The position numbers and the translations under genes were made by a program. A stretch of DNA of 64,000 nucleotides, taken from contig NZ_JAGGPQ010000001.1 in the NCBI RefSeq assembly GCF_018613675.1, forward strand, positions 62,001-126,000, given 5' to 3'. This DNA comes from Arthrobacter sp. ISL-85. Lineage in GTDB: Bacteria > Actinomycetota > Actinomycetes > Actinomycetales > Micrococcaceae. Shown here one piece after another: positions 15,903 through 24,153 of this stretch (the first letter of the stretch is position 1; each line of letters opens with the position of its first letter). The notes beneath the pieces were generated by a model, which saw only the letters and a program-made list of their open reading frames with translations, had not been told where the DNA came from and made no database searches.

Positions 15903-16574
15903 TCAGGCGGTGTCCGTCGGGGCGGCGCGGTGGTCGATGTCCGCGGCCAGGGCGTCAATGCGGTCCATGGCTTCGCTGAGTTTCTCGACGGCGGCCCAAA
16001 GGTCCGGCTGCTGTTCACGGACCTGTTCCAGGCTGGTCCCGGCGGAGCGGAGGGACCCGAGGTCAAAGCTGACATTGGTGCGGGCACCGGCCACGGCGGC
16101 GCGGAGGGCACCGAACGCGACGACGACGTCCGCAACCAGGGACCGGTTGCCGTTGGTTGCCAGCCAGGCGAGGTCGTCGATTGCCTCGATGGCCCGCTCG
16201 CCAAGGACAGCAGAGGATGCCGCGGCTTCCAGTGATGCGCGGCGGATTTCCTCGTCCCGCTCCGGGCCCCGCTCCAGCCGGAAGGCGGCACCGAATGCCT
16301 TGGAAGCGGACGCATCGTCATCCGCCAGGCGCAGGGCTTCCTTTCGCAGCGCCTGCGCCCGCTCCCGTATCCTGGCCGCCTCCCCGCCGTCGTCCTCTTC
16401 ACCGCTGTAGCCGGCAACCATCGACGTCAGCGACGCCGCCACTGCCAGCATCAGGCCAGTTCCCGCGCCTCCGCCCGGCGACCCGGTGGACTCCGCCAAC
16501 GCGCGCGTCCACTCCTCTACTGTCGATTCCTGGGTGGTCACTTCAGCCTCTTCCATGCCAGGAACCGTGCCCAT
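15903..16574 (-). CDS. Formiminotransferase-cyclodeaminase family protein
   Basis: 223 residues matching the all-helical cyclodeaminase/cyclohydrolase domain, which in folate metabolism converts formimino-tetrahydrofolate to methenyl-tetrahydrofolate. The signature is STGSPGGGAGTGLMLAVAAS (about 29-48), followed by long helices rich in Ala, Glu and Arg. It stands alone, without the formiminotransferase domain or histidine-degradation neighbours, as in many actinobacteria and thermophiles. The start is uncertain: the ATG at 16574 or a second at 16556, with no good ribosome-binding site for either. Confidence 0.78.
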   Translation of the reverse strand: MGTVPGMEEAEVTTQESTVEEWTRALAESTGSPGGGAGTGLMLAVAASLTSMVAGYSGEEDDGGEAARIRERAQALRKEALRLADDDASASKAFGAAFRLERGPERDEEIRRASLEAAASSAVLGERAIEAIDDLAWLATNGNRSLVADVVVAFGALRAAVAGARTNVSFDLGSLRSAGTSLEQVREQQPDLWAAVEKLSEAMDRIDALAADIDHRAAPTDTA

Positions 16575-16702
16575 CAGCCAGCGACGCTAAACGGCGGGAG
16601 GGCGACGGTCTCATGCGCTGCACACTCTGGCCCAGTTTTCGAGACGCGAACGCCGGAAACCAGCGGCGCCGCCGCCGATTGCAGGAGCTAAAGTGGGCCA
16701 GT

Positions 16703-17500
16703 GTGACGCAGCGCCACCGCTATGACTACGGCCCGGACCCCAGCCAGTGGGGCGAGCTCTTCCTGCCAGATCTTCCGCCAGGCGGGAAACACCGGGGCGT
16801 CGTGGTGGTGATCCACGGCGGCTACTGGCGCTCCACCTACGGCGCGGAACTGGGGGAGCCGCTGGCGAAGGACCTTGCGGAGCATGGCATGGCCGCCTGG
16901 AACCTGGAGTACCGCCGTGCCGGCAATGGCGGGGGATGGCCCGGCACCTTCCAGGACATCCTGGCCGGCATCGACAAGCTTGCCGCGCTCGCGGAACCGC
17001 ACTCGCTGGACCTGGGCAAGGTGGTGGCGCTGGGGCACTCGGCCGGCGGGCATCTGGCGGTGTGGGCCGCGGGCCGGGACCGGTTGGATCGCCTAGGGGC
17101 GGCGGAGGGCAGCCAGATGGAGATAAGGGACGACGGCGTCCGGCTCACCGGGGTGGTCAGCCAGTCCGGGGTGCTCAACCTGGCCGAGGCCGAAAGGCTG
17201 GGCCTCAGCAGTGGCGCCGTGGGCAACCTGCTGGGCGGACCGTCGTCGGACTTCCCTGGGCGTCACCGCATGGCCGACCCCATGGGGGCCCTGCCCTTGG
17301 AGGTCCCCGTCTTTGCAGTCCATGCCACAGAGGACACCGATGTTCCGCTGAGCATGTCCACCACGTACGTGGAAGCCAGCCGTTTGGGGCCGGTCCCCGC
17401 GCAGCTGGTCACGGTACCGGGCGACCATTTCGCGCTGATCGATCCCGCCGCGGAGGCCTGCGTGACATGCCGGGAACTGGTGGGCACACTGCTCCGATGA
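16703..17500 (+). CDS. Alpha/beta hydrolase of the kynurenine formamidase type
   Basis: A 265-residue esterase/amidase. It has the oxyanion-hole motif HGGYW (38-42), the nucleophile Ser113 in GHSAGGH, a likely acid in EDTDVP (Asp211 or Asp213) and His242 in GDHFALID. The HGGYW form is typical of arylformamidases that cleave N-formylkynurenine, but related enzymes hydrolyse other small esters, and no tryptophan-degradation genes are nearby. Longer in-frame starts exist upstream (16613 and 16157); the family fold begins shortly after 16703. The next gene, a sugar kinase, starts 36 bases on. Confidence 0.75.
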   Translation: MTQRHRYDYGPDPSQWGELFLPDLPPGGKHRGVVVVIHGGYWRSTYGAELGEPLAKDLAEHGMAAWNLEYRRAGNGGGWPGTFQDILAGIDKLAALAEPHSLDLGKVVALGHSAGGHLAVWAAGRDRLDRLGAAEGSQMEIRDDGVRLTGVVSQSGVLNLAEAERLGLSSGAVGNLLGGPSSDFPGRHRMADPMGALPLEVPVFAVHATEDTDVPLSMSTTYVEASRLGPVPAQLVTVPGDHFALIDPAAEACVTCRELVGTLLR

Positions 17501-17536
17501 CACGAACTGCTGGCGCCGGCCTCTTTCTGGCAGAGT

Positions 17537-18487
17537 ATGACCATGCTCACAGTGATCGGCGAAGGCCTAGTTGACGTTGTCCAGCGCGCTTCCGGAATCG
17601 AGGCCCACGTGGGCGGAAGCCCCCTGAACGTCGCCGTGGGCCTGGCCCGGCTGGACCACCCCGTGCAGTTCATTGGCCGTTACGGTCGGGACGCGTACGG
17701 GGACTCCGTCGCCGCGCACCTGCGCGCCAGTTCCGTCATGCTGCCGCTGCCGCCGGACGAGCTGCCCACCAGCGTGGCCACCGCACTGATTGACGACGAC
17801 GGCGCCGCCACCTACACGTTCGACCTCGCCTGGGAGCTGCCGCACCTGGCGGACCGGCTCGGCTTCATGCTGCAAGGCACCACCCTGCTGCACACCGGGT
17901 CCATTGCCACGATGCTGATGCCCGGTGCCACCGAGGTGCTGGCCGCCGTCGAATACGCCCACCCGTCCGCCACCATCAGCTTCGATCCCAACTGCCGGCC
18001 CAGCATCATTGCCGACGTGGACTTCGCCCGGCGGCAGGCGGAAAAGTTTGTTACGCTCGCGGACGTGGTCAAGGCGTCGGACGAGGACCTGGCCTGGCTG
18101 TACCCGGGACAGGACGTGCTGGACTCCGCCCGCAAATGGCTCGCGCTGGGTGGCGAGGAAGGCCCGGCGATGGTGGTGGTCACCCGCGGCGCGGACGGGC
18201 CCAGGGGTGTGTGCCGGGCCGGTGAAGCATCCGTGCCCGCACCAAAGGTGGATGTTGCGGACACCGTGGGCGCCGGGGACTCGTTCATGGCGGCACTGCT
18301 GTCCGGCCTGGTGGACCGGGACCTGGACGGTGCCCAGAACCGGCAGGAGTTGCGCGACCTTCCTGTTGAGGGCCTGACGGAACTCCTGGCGCACGCTGCC
18401 CGGGCTGCTGCCGTCACGGTGTCCCGCCCCGGCGCCAATCCGCCGACGCGGGAGGAGCTGCACGGGGCCGAGGCCACGGAGGGTTAG
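17537..18487 (+). CDS. PfkB-family sugar kinase, probable fructokinase
   Basis: 316 residues with GEGLVDVV at the N-terminus, AHVGGSPLNVAVGLARL (23-39) and the C-terminal DTVGAGDSF with catalytic Asp248. These forms, particularly GGSPLNVAVGLARLG-like, are typical of bacterial fructokinases, which make fructose 6-phosphate from ATP and fructose. No transport or sucrose gene is beside it, so specificity is not proven. Two ATGs lie six bases apart (17537, 17543) with no strong ribosome-binding site. Palindrome B begins six bases after the stop codon. Confidence 0.82.
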   Translation: MTMLTVIGEGLVDVVQRASGIEAHVGGSPLNVAVGLARLDHPVQFIGRYGRDAYGDSVAAHLRASSVMLPLPPDELPTSVATALIDDDGAATYTFDLAWELPHLADRLGFMLQGTTLLHTGSIATMLMPGATEVLAAVEYAHPSATISFDPNCRPSIIADVDFARRQAEKFVTLADVVKASDEDLAWLYPGQDVLDSARKWLALGGEEGPAMVVVTRGADGPRGVCRAGEASVPAPKVDVADTVGAGDSFMAALLSGLVDRDLDGAQNRQELRDLPVEGLTELLAHAARAAAVTVSRPGANPPTREELHGAEATEG

Positions 18488-18492
18488 GGCGA

Positions 18493-18552
18493 ATCGATTG
18501 CTCCGCAGATGCCGTTTTGCGGGCCCAAAAGGACATCTACGGAGCAGTCGAT
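18493..18552. repeat. Palindromic repeat, copy B
   Basis: A 60-bp imperfect inverted repeat just behind the sugar kinase gene. The outer arms are ATCGATTGCTCCG and CGGAGCAGTCGAT; the inner part is GCCGTTTTGCGGGCCCAAAA. It is identical to copy C over its first 44 bp and differs from copy A mainly in the paired middle of the stem. It may act as a terminator. Confidence 0.75.
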
Positions 18553-18640
18553 GGCGTTGAGGCTGGACTAGCCCTTGCGGGGTTCCGCCCGTTTCGGAAA
18601 GACGCCACCAGCACCATTGGGCCATCGGTTGTTCCTCCGG

Positions 18641-19657
18641 CTAAAGCTGCGGGACGCAGGGCCCGCTACCCAGCAGGGCCAGTCCGGCGCGGTCGCCCGC
18701 AGCGAAGTCCCTCACGCCCATGTTTTCCGCATACATCAGTTGAGTCGGATCATTGACGTGGTCCAGGCCCAGCACATGTCCGAGTTCGTGCATGATGATG
18801 GCGCGCACCTCCGCCGCACCGTCAGGGCGGCTGGCGATGATGCCGGAAAGATCAGGGGCATCAAGACGTACCTGGCCGGCTTCGAGGACCAGCGGCTGCC
18901 CGGCGGTTTGCGCGTAGCTACTCCCGCCAAGGCCGGCAACATTTCCCGCAAGCCCCGGAGTTTCGGCCGGCGTTGACCAGGCGATCAGCACAGGCGCCCA
19001 CCGCTTTCCGTAGCGGTCCGGCTGGAAAGCTGACCGGTCATCTGATGGCGCTTCCGTAGTGGGCCCGTCATAGACAAACTGCAGGCCGGAGGCTTGGGAA
19101 ACTGCTTCTACTGCTTCCCGGAGCAGGACATCTCCGCCGGGCAAGGCGTTATCCGGGCGTACAACGTAGTGGACCGGGCGGCACGGGTCGTACGCGACCA
19201 GCCGCTGGCCCTCTTTCGGCGACTCCTGCAACACAAAGGCGCTGGAGCCCGTGCTTGCGGGTGGTGTGCCCAAAGGTGCGGCGGATGCCTCATACCCAGG
19301 GGGCGGCATTTTCGCCCCGGGCAGGTAGGGGGCTGCGGCAGGAAGAACCACCCGGTCGAAGAGCGACGGCGTGAAGTACAAACAGACCACCAGGGCTATA
19401 CCGAGGACGGTGCGTAATTGGACGGACCGTTTGGGCCTGAGGCTTTGTCTTCGGGTTCTACTCCGGAACTTGTTTCTACGGGAGTGAGAGGACTCCGTGC
19501 CTCGCCATGGTGAAGGGGTCTCCACCTTGCCGAAGGCCTCGTCGATGGCCCATTGCGGGATTCGTCCGCTGGCGGAACGCCGGACTTTTGGCGGGGCGAA
19601 ACCACCATGCCGGTCCTGCCGCGAATTACTGCCATTCCCGAAACCGTCCACCGGCAT
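18641..19657 (-). CDS. Membrane-tethered matrixin-like metalloprotease
   Basis: A 338-residue zinc protease. A basic cytoplasmic N-terminus of ~80 residues is followed by one membrane segment (about 83-98) and an extracellular part that ends with the metzincin motif HELGHVLGLDH (His290, Glu291, His294, His300) and a Met-turn in QLMY (Met308). This is the peptidase M10A layout, with no haemopexin or repeat domain. The ATG at 19657 has AGGA seven bases upstream; a TTG at 19687 is an alternative. Substrate unknown. The gene is bracketed by the directly repeated palindromes B and C, which suggests it may have been moved or duplicated as a unit. Confidence 0.82.
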   Translation of the reverse strand: MPVDGFGNGSNSRQDRHGGFAPPKVRRSASGRIPQWAIDEAFGKVETPSPWRGTESSHSRRNKFRSRTRRQSLRPKRSVQLRTVLGIALVVCLYFTPSLFDRVVLPAAAPYLPGAKMPPPGYEASAAPLGTPPASTGSSAFVLQESPKEGQRLVAYDPCRPVHYVVRPDNALPGGDVLLREAVEAVSQASGLQFVYDGPTTEAPSDDRSAFQPDRYGKRWAPVLIAWSTPAETPGLAGNVAGLGGSSYAQTAGQPLVLEAGQVRLDAPDLSGIIASRPDGAAEVRAIIMHELGHVLGLDHVNDPTQLMYAENMGVRDFAAGDRAGLALLGSGPCVPQL

Positions 19658-19768
19658 CCCCCAATCCTGCCGCCCGCCGCCGGGCAACCCTTCCAGCCTA
19701 GGGGCGGGCCGCCCGGCCTTGGCGCGGGAAAGGCGCAGGATTTAAGCAAGAAAGGGACCCTGCACCAA

Positions 19769-19827
19769 ATCGATTGCTCCGCAGATGCCGTTTTGCGGGC
19801 CCAAAAGGACATTTACGGAGCAATGAA
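19769..19827. repeat. Palindromic repeat, copy C
   Basis: A 59-bp copy of the palindrome family placed six bases after the stop codon of the substrate-binding protein gene (minus strand). It repeats copy B exactly for 44 bp, then diverges in the right arm (ATTTACGGAGCAATGAAT), so its outer stem is imperfect. It lies about 110 bp upstream of the metalloprotease start. Confidence 0.75.
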
Positions 19828-19832
19828 TAGGG

Positions 19833-21011
19833 TTACTCCTTGCCGAGTCCGGCCGCCGAGGTCTTCCCGTTGGACACGCTGTTGAGGGCCCGCAGGTCGA
19901 AGATGCCGTTGATATCGGCCTGCTTGGTGGTGCCGGCAGTGACGCCATCAGCCAGGAGCTTCTGGTAGGTTCCGGCGAGCGGGTCCACGGTGAACACGAT
20001 GTTCTTCAGGGAGCGGTCAATGACGTCGGGCTTGAGCTCAGCGCCGGCGGCTTCTTTCAGGGCGGCATTGATTACTGCGGCCTTGTCACCGGCAGAGGCA
20101 TTGTTCAGCCACTCAACCGACTTTACGTGGCCCTTTAGCAGGGCCTTGACGGTGCCCGGGTGGTCGGCGGCGAACTTCTGGTTCACGATCAGGATAGTGG
20201 TGGGGAACTCACCCGGCTTGCCGGACAAGGAGCCGTCCCACAGATCCTTTTCGTCCACCAGGACCTTCGCGCCCGCGTTCAAGACCAGGCATGACGCCCA
20301 TGGCTCAGGCAACCACGCGCCGTCGAGCTTTCCGTCCTGGAACAACTTGAGCGTCTGCGCGTTCTCGGTGGGATTGATGGCGACGTCGCCGCTGCCGTCC
20401 ACATTGGTCTTGTAACCCTGGGCCGAGAGCCAGGCGCGGAGGGCGACGTCCTGCGTGCCGCCCAGTTGGGGCGAGGCCAGGGTCTTGCCTTTGAGGTCTG
20501 CGGCGGAGCTGATCTCGGGCTTGACCACCAGCTGGGCGCCACCCGCGGCAGCGCCGGCGATGATGTTGACGGATTCGCCCTGGCTCTTCACGAACGAGTT
20601 GATGGCCGGGTTCGGCCCGATGTAGGTGGCATCGATGGCACCGGCGTTGAGGGCTTCAATGGCGGCAGGGCCGGCATTGAAGACCTGGGTGCTGAGTTTG
20701 GTGCTGCCGAGTTCGTCGGCGATGAAGCCCTTGCTGACCCCTACCAGGGCAGGCGCATGTGTCACGTTCCCGAAGTAGCCCAGCTTCAGCTCCGCGGCCG
20801 GGTTGCCGGCCGGAGACACCTCGGCGGCCGGTGCCTTGCTGCCGTTGTTGATCGCGGAGGCGACGGCGGCGCCACCGCCAATGAGGGCAAGGAGTGCGGC
20901 AGTGATGCCGATCTTCAGGCCAAGCGGCCGTTTGGGCTTGGTCGATTGGCCCGCAACAATGCGGGTGGAGCCTTGCTGGTTTTGCGGACTCTTGTCCTGG
21001 GGGCTTGCCAT
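19833..21011 (-). CDS. Substrate-binding protein of the SsuA/TauA/NitT type, no adjacent ABC genes
   Basis: 392 residues. The mature fold (LKLGYFGNVTHAPALVGVSKG, AGAIDATYIGPNPAI, GGTQDVALRAWL, GAWLPEPWA) is that of binding proteins for aliphatic sulfonates, taurine or nitrate. Export depends on an uncleaved-looking hydrophobic segment at ~34-52; there is no lipobox cysteine, which is unusual for this class in Gram-positives. AAAGGA lies before the ATG at 21011; a longer frame to 21074 has no such site. The permease and ATPase genes that usually follow are missing: palindrome C and the metalloprotease gene come next. It may serve a transporter encoded elsewhere. Confidence 0.85.
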   Translation of the reverse strand: MASPQDKSPQNQQGSTRIVAGQSTKPKRPLGLKIGITAALLALIGGGAAVASAINNGSKAPAAEVSPAGNPAAELKLGYFGNVTHAPALVGVSKGFIADELGSTKLSTQVFNAGPAAIEALNAGAIDATYIGPNPAINSFVKSQGESVNIIAGAAAGGAQLVVKPEISSAADLKGKTLASPQLGGTQDVALRAWLSAQGYKTNVDGSGDVAINPTENAQTLKLFQDGKLDGAWLPEPWASCLVLNAGAKVLVDEKDLWDGSLSGKPGEFPTTILIVNQKFAADHPGTVKALLKGHVKSVEWLNNASAGDKAAVINAALKEAAGAELKPDVIDRSLKNIVFTVDPLAGTYQKLLADGVTAGTTKQADINGIFDLRALNSVSNGKTSAAGLGKE

Positions 21012-21089
21012 GGGGAAATCCTTTGCTGGGGCGGATGCTGAGACGAGATTACGGAGCACCCAGCAGCCCCACAATCAATCCTGTAGCAG

Positions 21090-21149
21090 GCGTTCACGCG
21101 GCGACGCGAACGCTCAACGCGACGTAGCGTGGCGTCAAAAAACGTCGCG
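21090..21149. promoter_or_regulatory. Two inverted repeats upstream of the binding-protein gene
   Basis: GCGTTC and GAACGC bracket ACGCGGCGACGC at 21090-21113, and CGCGACGT (21118-21125) pairs with ACGTCGCG (21142-21149). Both lie 80-140 bp before the start codon of the substrate-binding protein and could be operators or part of a short structured RNA. I cannot name a regulator. Confidence 0.35.
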
Positions 21150-21207
21150 CGAGGTCCCAATGCGGACGTGGCAACGGCCATGAATGCCATCAGTGGGTGC
21201 GGGCCCT

Positions 21208-21233
21208 GATTTGACTGCTGCTTTGGTGGGTAT
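21208..21233 (+). promoter_or_regulatory. Possible stress-sigma promoter for the small membrane peptide
   Basis: GATTT (21208-21212) and GGGTAT (21228-21233) stand 15 bp apart. GTTT-N14-16-GGGTAT is the form used by SigB/SigF-type general-stress sigma factors, here with one change in the -35. The leader to the ATG would be about 37 bases. Confidence 0.4.
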
Positions 21234-21277
21234 ATTCACGGCATGGGGATTTTTGAAAACCAATCAAGGAGATACTC

Positions 21278-21424
21278 ATGTTGCTTTGGATCGCCATTAT
21301 CATCGCCGTTCTCTGGCTTCTTGGACTGCTAGCAAACATCGGCGGCGGCCTCATCCACATTCTTTTGGTTGTCGCAGTGATCGTCCTCATCATCCACTTC
21401 GTCCGTGGCAGGTCCCGCGTCTAG
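21278..21424 (+). CDS. Lmo0937-type small membrane protein
   Basis: A 48-residue peptide made of two hydrophobic segments separated by GLLANIGGGLIHI and closed by a basic tail, FVRGRSRV. This is the layout of the Lmo0937/DUF5670 family, small inner-membrane proteins often found with stress genes; their function is not known. AAGGAG lies seven bases before the ATG, which makes the call secure despite the small size. A GGGTAT-type promoter upstream hints at general-stress control. It is followed by a strong hairpin and faces the umuC gene. Confidence 0.8.
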   Translation: MLLWIAIIIAVLWLLGLLANIGGGLIHILLVVAVIVLIIHFVRGRSRV

Positions 21425-21437
21425 GCGCCTACAGTCA

Positions 21438-21469
21438 TCCCGCCGCTGGCCGCAGGGCCGGCGGCGGGA
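21438..21469. terminator. GC-rich hairpin between convergent genes
   Basis: TCCCGCCGC-t-GGCC-gcag-GGCC-g-GCGGCGGGA forms a 13-bp stem around a 4-base loop, 14 bp after the small membrane protein gene and 11 bp before the end of umuC. There is no T-run on either side; in actinobacteria such stems can still end transcripts in both directions. Confidence 0.65.
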
Positions 21470-21479
21470 TTCCTGGGCT

Positions 21480-22778
21480 TCATGCCGCCTTGACCAGGGG
21501 AAGTTCGTCCCAGTGCGTGGTGTACCGGGGCGAGCGCATGTCCCGTTTCATGGTCCAGTCCAGGCCGGACCTGATGCCGCCGTGCCCCAGTCCGATTGAG
21601 CTCCGCCCGAACCGTCGACTCACCTCCTCCAGGAGGGGTCCGATGCCACGCTCCTCATGCCGGTTTTCGAACGGCTCCAGGGGAGGCTGGTTGCCCGTGG
21701 GCCGCAGGTCGGTGAGCAGCAGGCCTGCCTTGGCGTACTTGAGTCCCTCCCGGATGTTGGGCAGAAGTGCGTGCGCCGCCCTGGTCAGCAGAACGGGATC
21801 CGCCGTGGGCATGGGCAACGGAACGCACACCGAGGGATAGGCCTGTTCGTGCTGCCTGAAGGGGGAAGTGGCAGCGAACGCTGTCAGGACTTTGGCCTGC
21901 AGTCCATGTTTTGAGAGGCGGGCACTGGCCTGCTGCCCGTAAATGCTGAAGACCTCCCGCAGGCCGGCTGCTGTTGTTACCGGGGTAGCGAAGGAGCGGG
22001 AAAAGATCAGCTGGTCGCGGCCGATGCGCTCCTCCTCCATGGGGATGCAGGGGGTCCCGCGCAGTTCAAGGACGGTGCGCATCAACACCACCGAGAACTT
22101 GTCCCTGATCATCACCGGATCCGCATTGACCAGGTCCTGAACGGTGAAGATTCCCAGCACATTGAGCCGCTTTGTCAGCCGCCCGGCGATGCCCCAGATC
22201 TCGTCCACGGGCAACCGCACCAACAGTGCCGCCCGCACGTCGGCCGGGACCGATTCCCACAGGCAGACGCCATTAAAGGCGGGATTGTTCTTGGCCCACT
22301 TGTTGCACAATTTTGCCAAGGTCTTGGTCGGGGCGACACCCACGCACACGGGAACCCCCACGTGCCGCCGCACCGCAGCCTTCATCCGGTGGCCCAAGGC
22401 CAGGAGCTGGTCGGGACTGCCTTTGACGCCCAGGAATGCCTCGTCGATGCTGTACACCTCCAGCCAGGCCGAGTACCTGGCCAGCAGTTCCATTACACGC
22501 GAGCTGATGTCCCCGTAGAGCTCGTAATTGCTGGACTTTGCCACCAGGCCCCATTCCTTGGCACGCGGCGCCAGCTTGAACCAGGGCTCGCCGGTGGCGA
22601 TGCCCAGTGCTTTCGCCTCCGGGGAGCGGGTCACCGCGCAGCCGTCATTGTTGGACAGCACCACCAGCGGGCGCCCTTCAAGCGAGGGGTCGAACGCCCG
22701 CTCCGCGGAGGCATAGAAACAGTTGACGTCCACGTGCGCAATCTGCGGCATCCGCCGCATGGGGACGGTCTTAGGCAC
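21480..22778 (-). CDS. umuC: Y-family DNA polymerase UmuC (Pol V catalytic subunit)
   Basis: This error-prone polymerase copies damaged DNA. The palm motif HVDVNCFYASAER supplies the first metal-binding Asp and YSIDEAFL the second acidic pair; the C-terminal domain ends with WTMKRDMRSPRYTTHW, typical of UmuC and not of DinB. Length is about 432 residues. The start is uncertain: the GTG at 22778 lies eight bases after the umuD stop and three bases after GAGGAGG; the ATG at 22760 is farther away, and the frame is open to 22805. It is translated together with umuD from an SOS-controlled promoter. Confidence 0.92.
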   Translation of the reverse strand: MPKTVPMRRMPQIAHVDVNCFYASAERAFDPSLEGRPLVVLSNNDGCAVTRSPEAKALGIATGEPWFKLAPRAKEWGLVAKSSNYELYGDISSRVMELLARYSAWLEVYSIDEAFLGVKGSPDQLLALGHRMKAAVRRHVGVPVCVGVAPTKTLAKLCNKWAKNNPAFNGVCLWESVPADVRAALLVRLPVDEIWGIAGRLTKRLNVLGIFTVQDLVNADPVMIRDKFSVVLMRTVLELRGTPCIPMEEERIGRDQLIFSRSFATPVTTAAGLREVFSIYGQQASARLSKHGLQAKVLTAFAATSPFRQHEQAYPSVCVPLPMPTADPVLLTRAAHALLPNIREGLKYAKAGLLLTDLRPTGNQPPLEPFENRHEERGIGPLLEEVSRRFGRSSIGLGHGGIRSGLDWTMKRDMRSPRYTTHWDELPLVKAA

Positions 22779-22786
22779 AGCCCTCC

Positions 22787-23218
22787 TCAAACGTGGTGCA
22801 GGCACCTGGTGGCAACGCCCCAGATGGTCAGCTCGGCCAGGGCAGGGACGTGGATGTCCCGGTACTTCGGGTTCTCCGCCTGCAGCACCACCCCGGTGCG
22901 GGTGATGCGCAGGCGCTTGACGGTGAGCTCCCCGTCCAGCACTGCAATCACCACGGACCCGTCCTTCGGCTCGAGCGCCCGGTTCACGATCAGTTCGTCG
23001 CCGTCGCTGATTCCGGCGCCCTCCATGGAATCCCCCGTCACCCTGACGACGAAGGTGCTGGTGATGTCCTTGATCAGGTGCGCGTTCAGGTCGATCCGGC
23101 CGTCAAAGTAGTCCTGGGCCGGCGAGGGAAAACCCGCCGCGACGGCTACGGGCGAGATCAGCACCGAAAACAAGGAGGCGCCCGCATCTATCACGCGGGG
23201 ACCGACAATAACGCCCAC
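22787..23218 (-). CDS. umuD: UmuD, SOS-activated LexA-like self-cleaving subunit
   Basis: UmuD is cut by itself on RecA filaments and then activates UmuC. The 143 residues show the cleavage site Ala28-Gly29 (AVAAGFPSPAQDY), the nucleophile Ser64 in GDSMEGAGI and the general base Lys101 in LTVKRL, all in expected spacing. The GTG start at 23218 follows AAAGGTG; the LexA box ends 13 bp upstream of it. Its stop codon and the umuC start are within eight bases, as expected for a two-gene operon. Confidence 0.93.
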   Translation of the reverse strand: MGVIVGPRVIDAGASLFSVLISPVAVAAGFPSPAQDYFDGRIDLNAHLIKDITSTFVVRVTGDSMEGAGISDGDELIVNRALEPKDGSVVIAVLDGELTVKRLRITRTGVVLQAENPKYRDIHVPALAELTIWGVATRCLHHV

Positions 23219-23231
23219 AACACACCTTTAT

Positions 23232-23247
23232 TCGAAAATATGTTCGA
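23232..23247 (-). promoter_or_regulatory. LexA (SOS) box of umuDC
   Basis: Read on the minus strand the site is TCGAACATATTTTCGA, one base from the actinobacterial LexA consensus TCGAAC-N4-GTTCGA. It lies 13 bp before the umuD start codon, so LexA would cover the promoter until DNA damage triggers its cleavage. Confidence 0.85.
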
Positions 23248-23334
23248 TAGATTCAGTGTAGTCCCAAGGACCGACTACGGGCAGGACCGGGCCCGGGTCG
23301 AGGCGGCGGCCAACCGCCCACGTAGACTTGCAGG

Positions 23335-24153
23335 ATGCGGTTGGTAGCAAGCGATATTGACGGAACGATCCTGGGGCACGACGGAAAAATCAGTGACCGC
23401 ACCATCCGTGCCTTCCACGCCTGCCGGGATGCCGGCATCGAGCTGGTGTTCGTGACTGGCCGCCCGCCCCGCTGGCTGCACCCGCTCGAGGAACAGCTGG
23501 GCCACACCGGGCGGGTCATCTGCTCCAACGGCGCAGTGGTCTGGGACCTCGAGGCGGACCGCCTTGTCTCCGCCCGCACCCTCGCCATCGATACCGTCCT
23601 GGAAGCCCGCCGCATCATCAAGGCGCTCCGCCCGGCGGCGCTGTTTGCCGCGGAAACGCTCACCGGCTTCCACCTGGAACCGGGCTTCATCGAAAACGAA
23701 TCCAGCGAGTTGCTCGCCGAATTCACCCCGGCACCGCTGCGGGACACACTCACGGACCACGACTCGGTGGTCAAATTCCTCGCAATCGTCCGCGACGGCA
23801 CTCCCGACGACTTCCTCGCCGAGGTGGCGCCGGCCGTCGAACACCTGGCGGCCACCACGCACTCCTCACCCGGCGTGGCCATGCTGGAACTGTCCCTTCC
23901 CGGCGTGAACAAGGCAGTCACCCTCGCTGAATACGCGGCCGCCCTGGGCATCGCCGCCGCCGACGTGGTGGCCTTCGGCGACATGCCCAACGACATCGAG
24001 ATGCTCCGTTGGGCGGGTCACGGCTATGCGATGGCCAGCGGCCACCCCGAAGCGATCCGGGCGGCAGGGCAGCAGGCGCCGCATTTTGACGACGACGGCG
24101 TGGCCCAGGTTCTGGAGGCCAGGCTCGCCGCCCTCGGCGTCCAGTTTTCCTGA
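23335..24153 (+). CDS. Cof-type HAD-superfamily phosphatase
   Basis: 272 residues of the HAD IIB (Cof) class, which dephosphorylate sugar phosphates and cofactors. Motif I is ASDIDGT with Asp7 as nucleophile and Asp9 as acid/base, motif II is the threonine in VFVTGRPP, and motifs III/IV are Lys in the GVNKAVTLAEYA segment and GDMPNDIEML. The large C2 cap between them is present. It diverges from umuD but shares no obvious function; the LexA box lies 88 bp upstream and might influence it. The true substrate cannot be read from sequence. Confidence 0.85.
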   Translation: MRLVASDIDGTILGHDGKISDRTIRAFHACRDAGIELVFVTGRPPRWLHPLEEQLGHTGRVICSNGAVVWDLEADRLVSARTLAIDTVLEARRIIKALRPAALFAAETLTGFHLEPGFIENESSELLAEFTPAPLRDTLTDHDSVVKFLAIVRDGTPDDFLAEVAPAVEHLAATTHSSPGVAMLELSLPGVNKAVTLAEYAAALGIAAADVVAFGDMPNDIEMLRWAGHGYAMASGHPEAIRAAGQQAPHFDDDGVAQVLEARLAALGVQFS

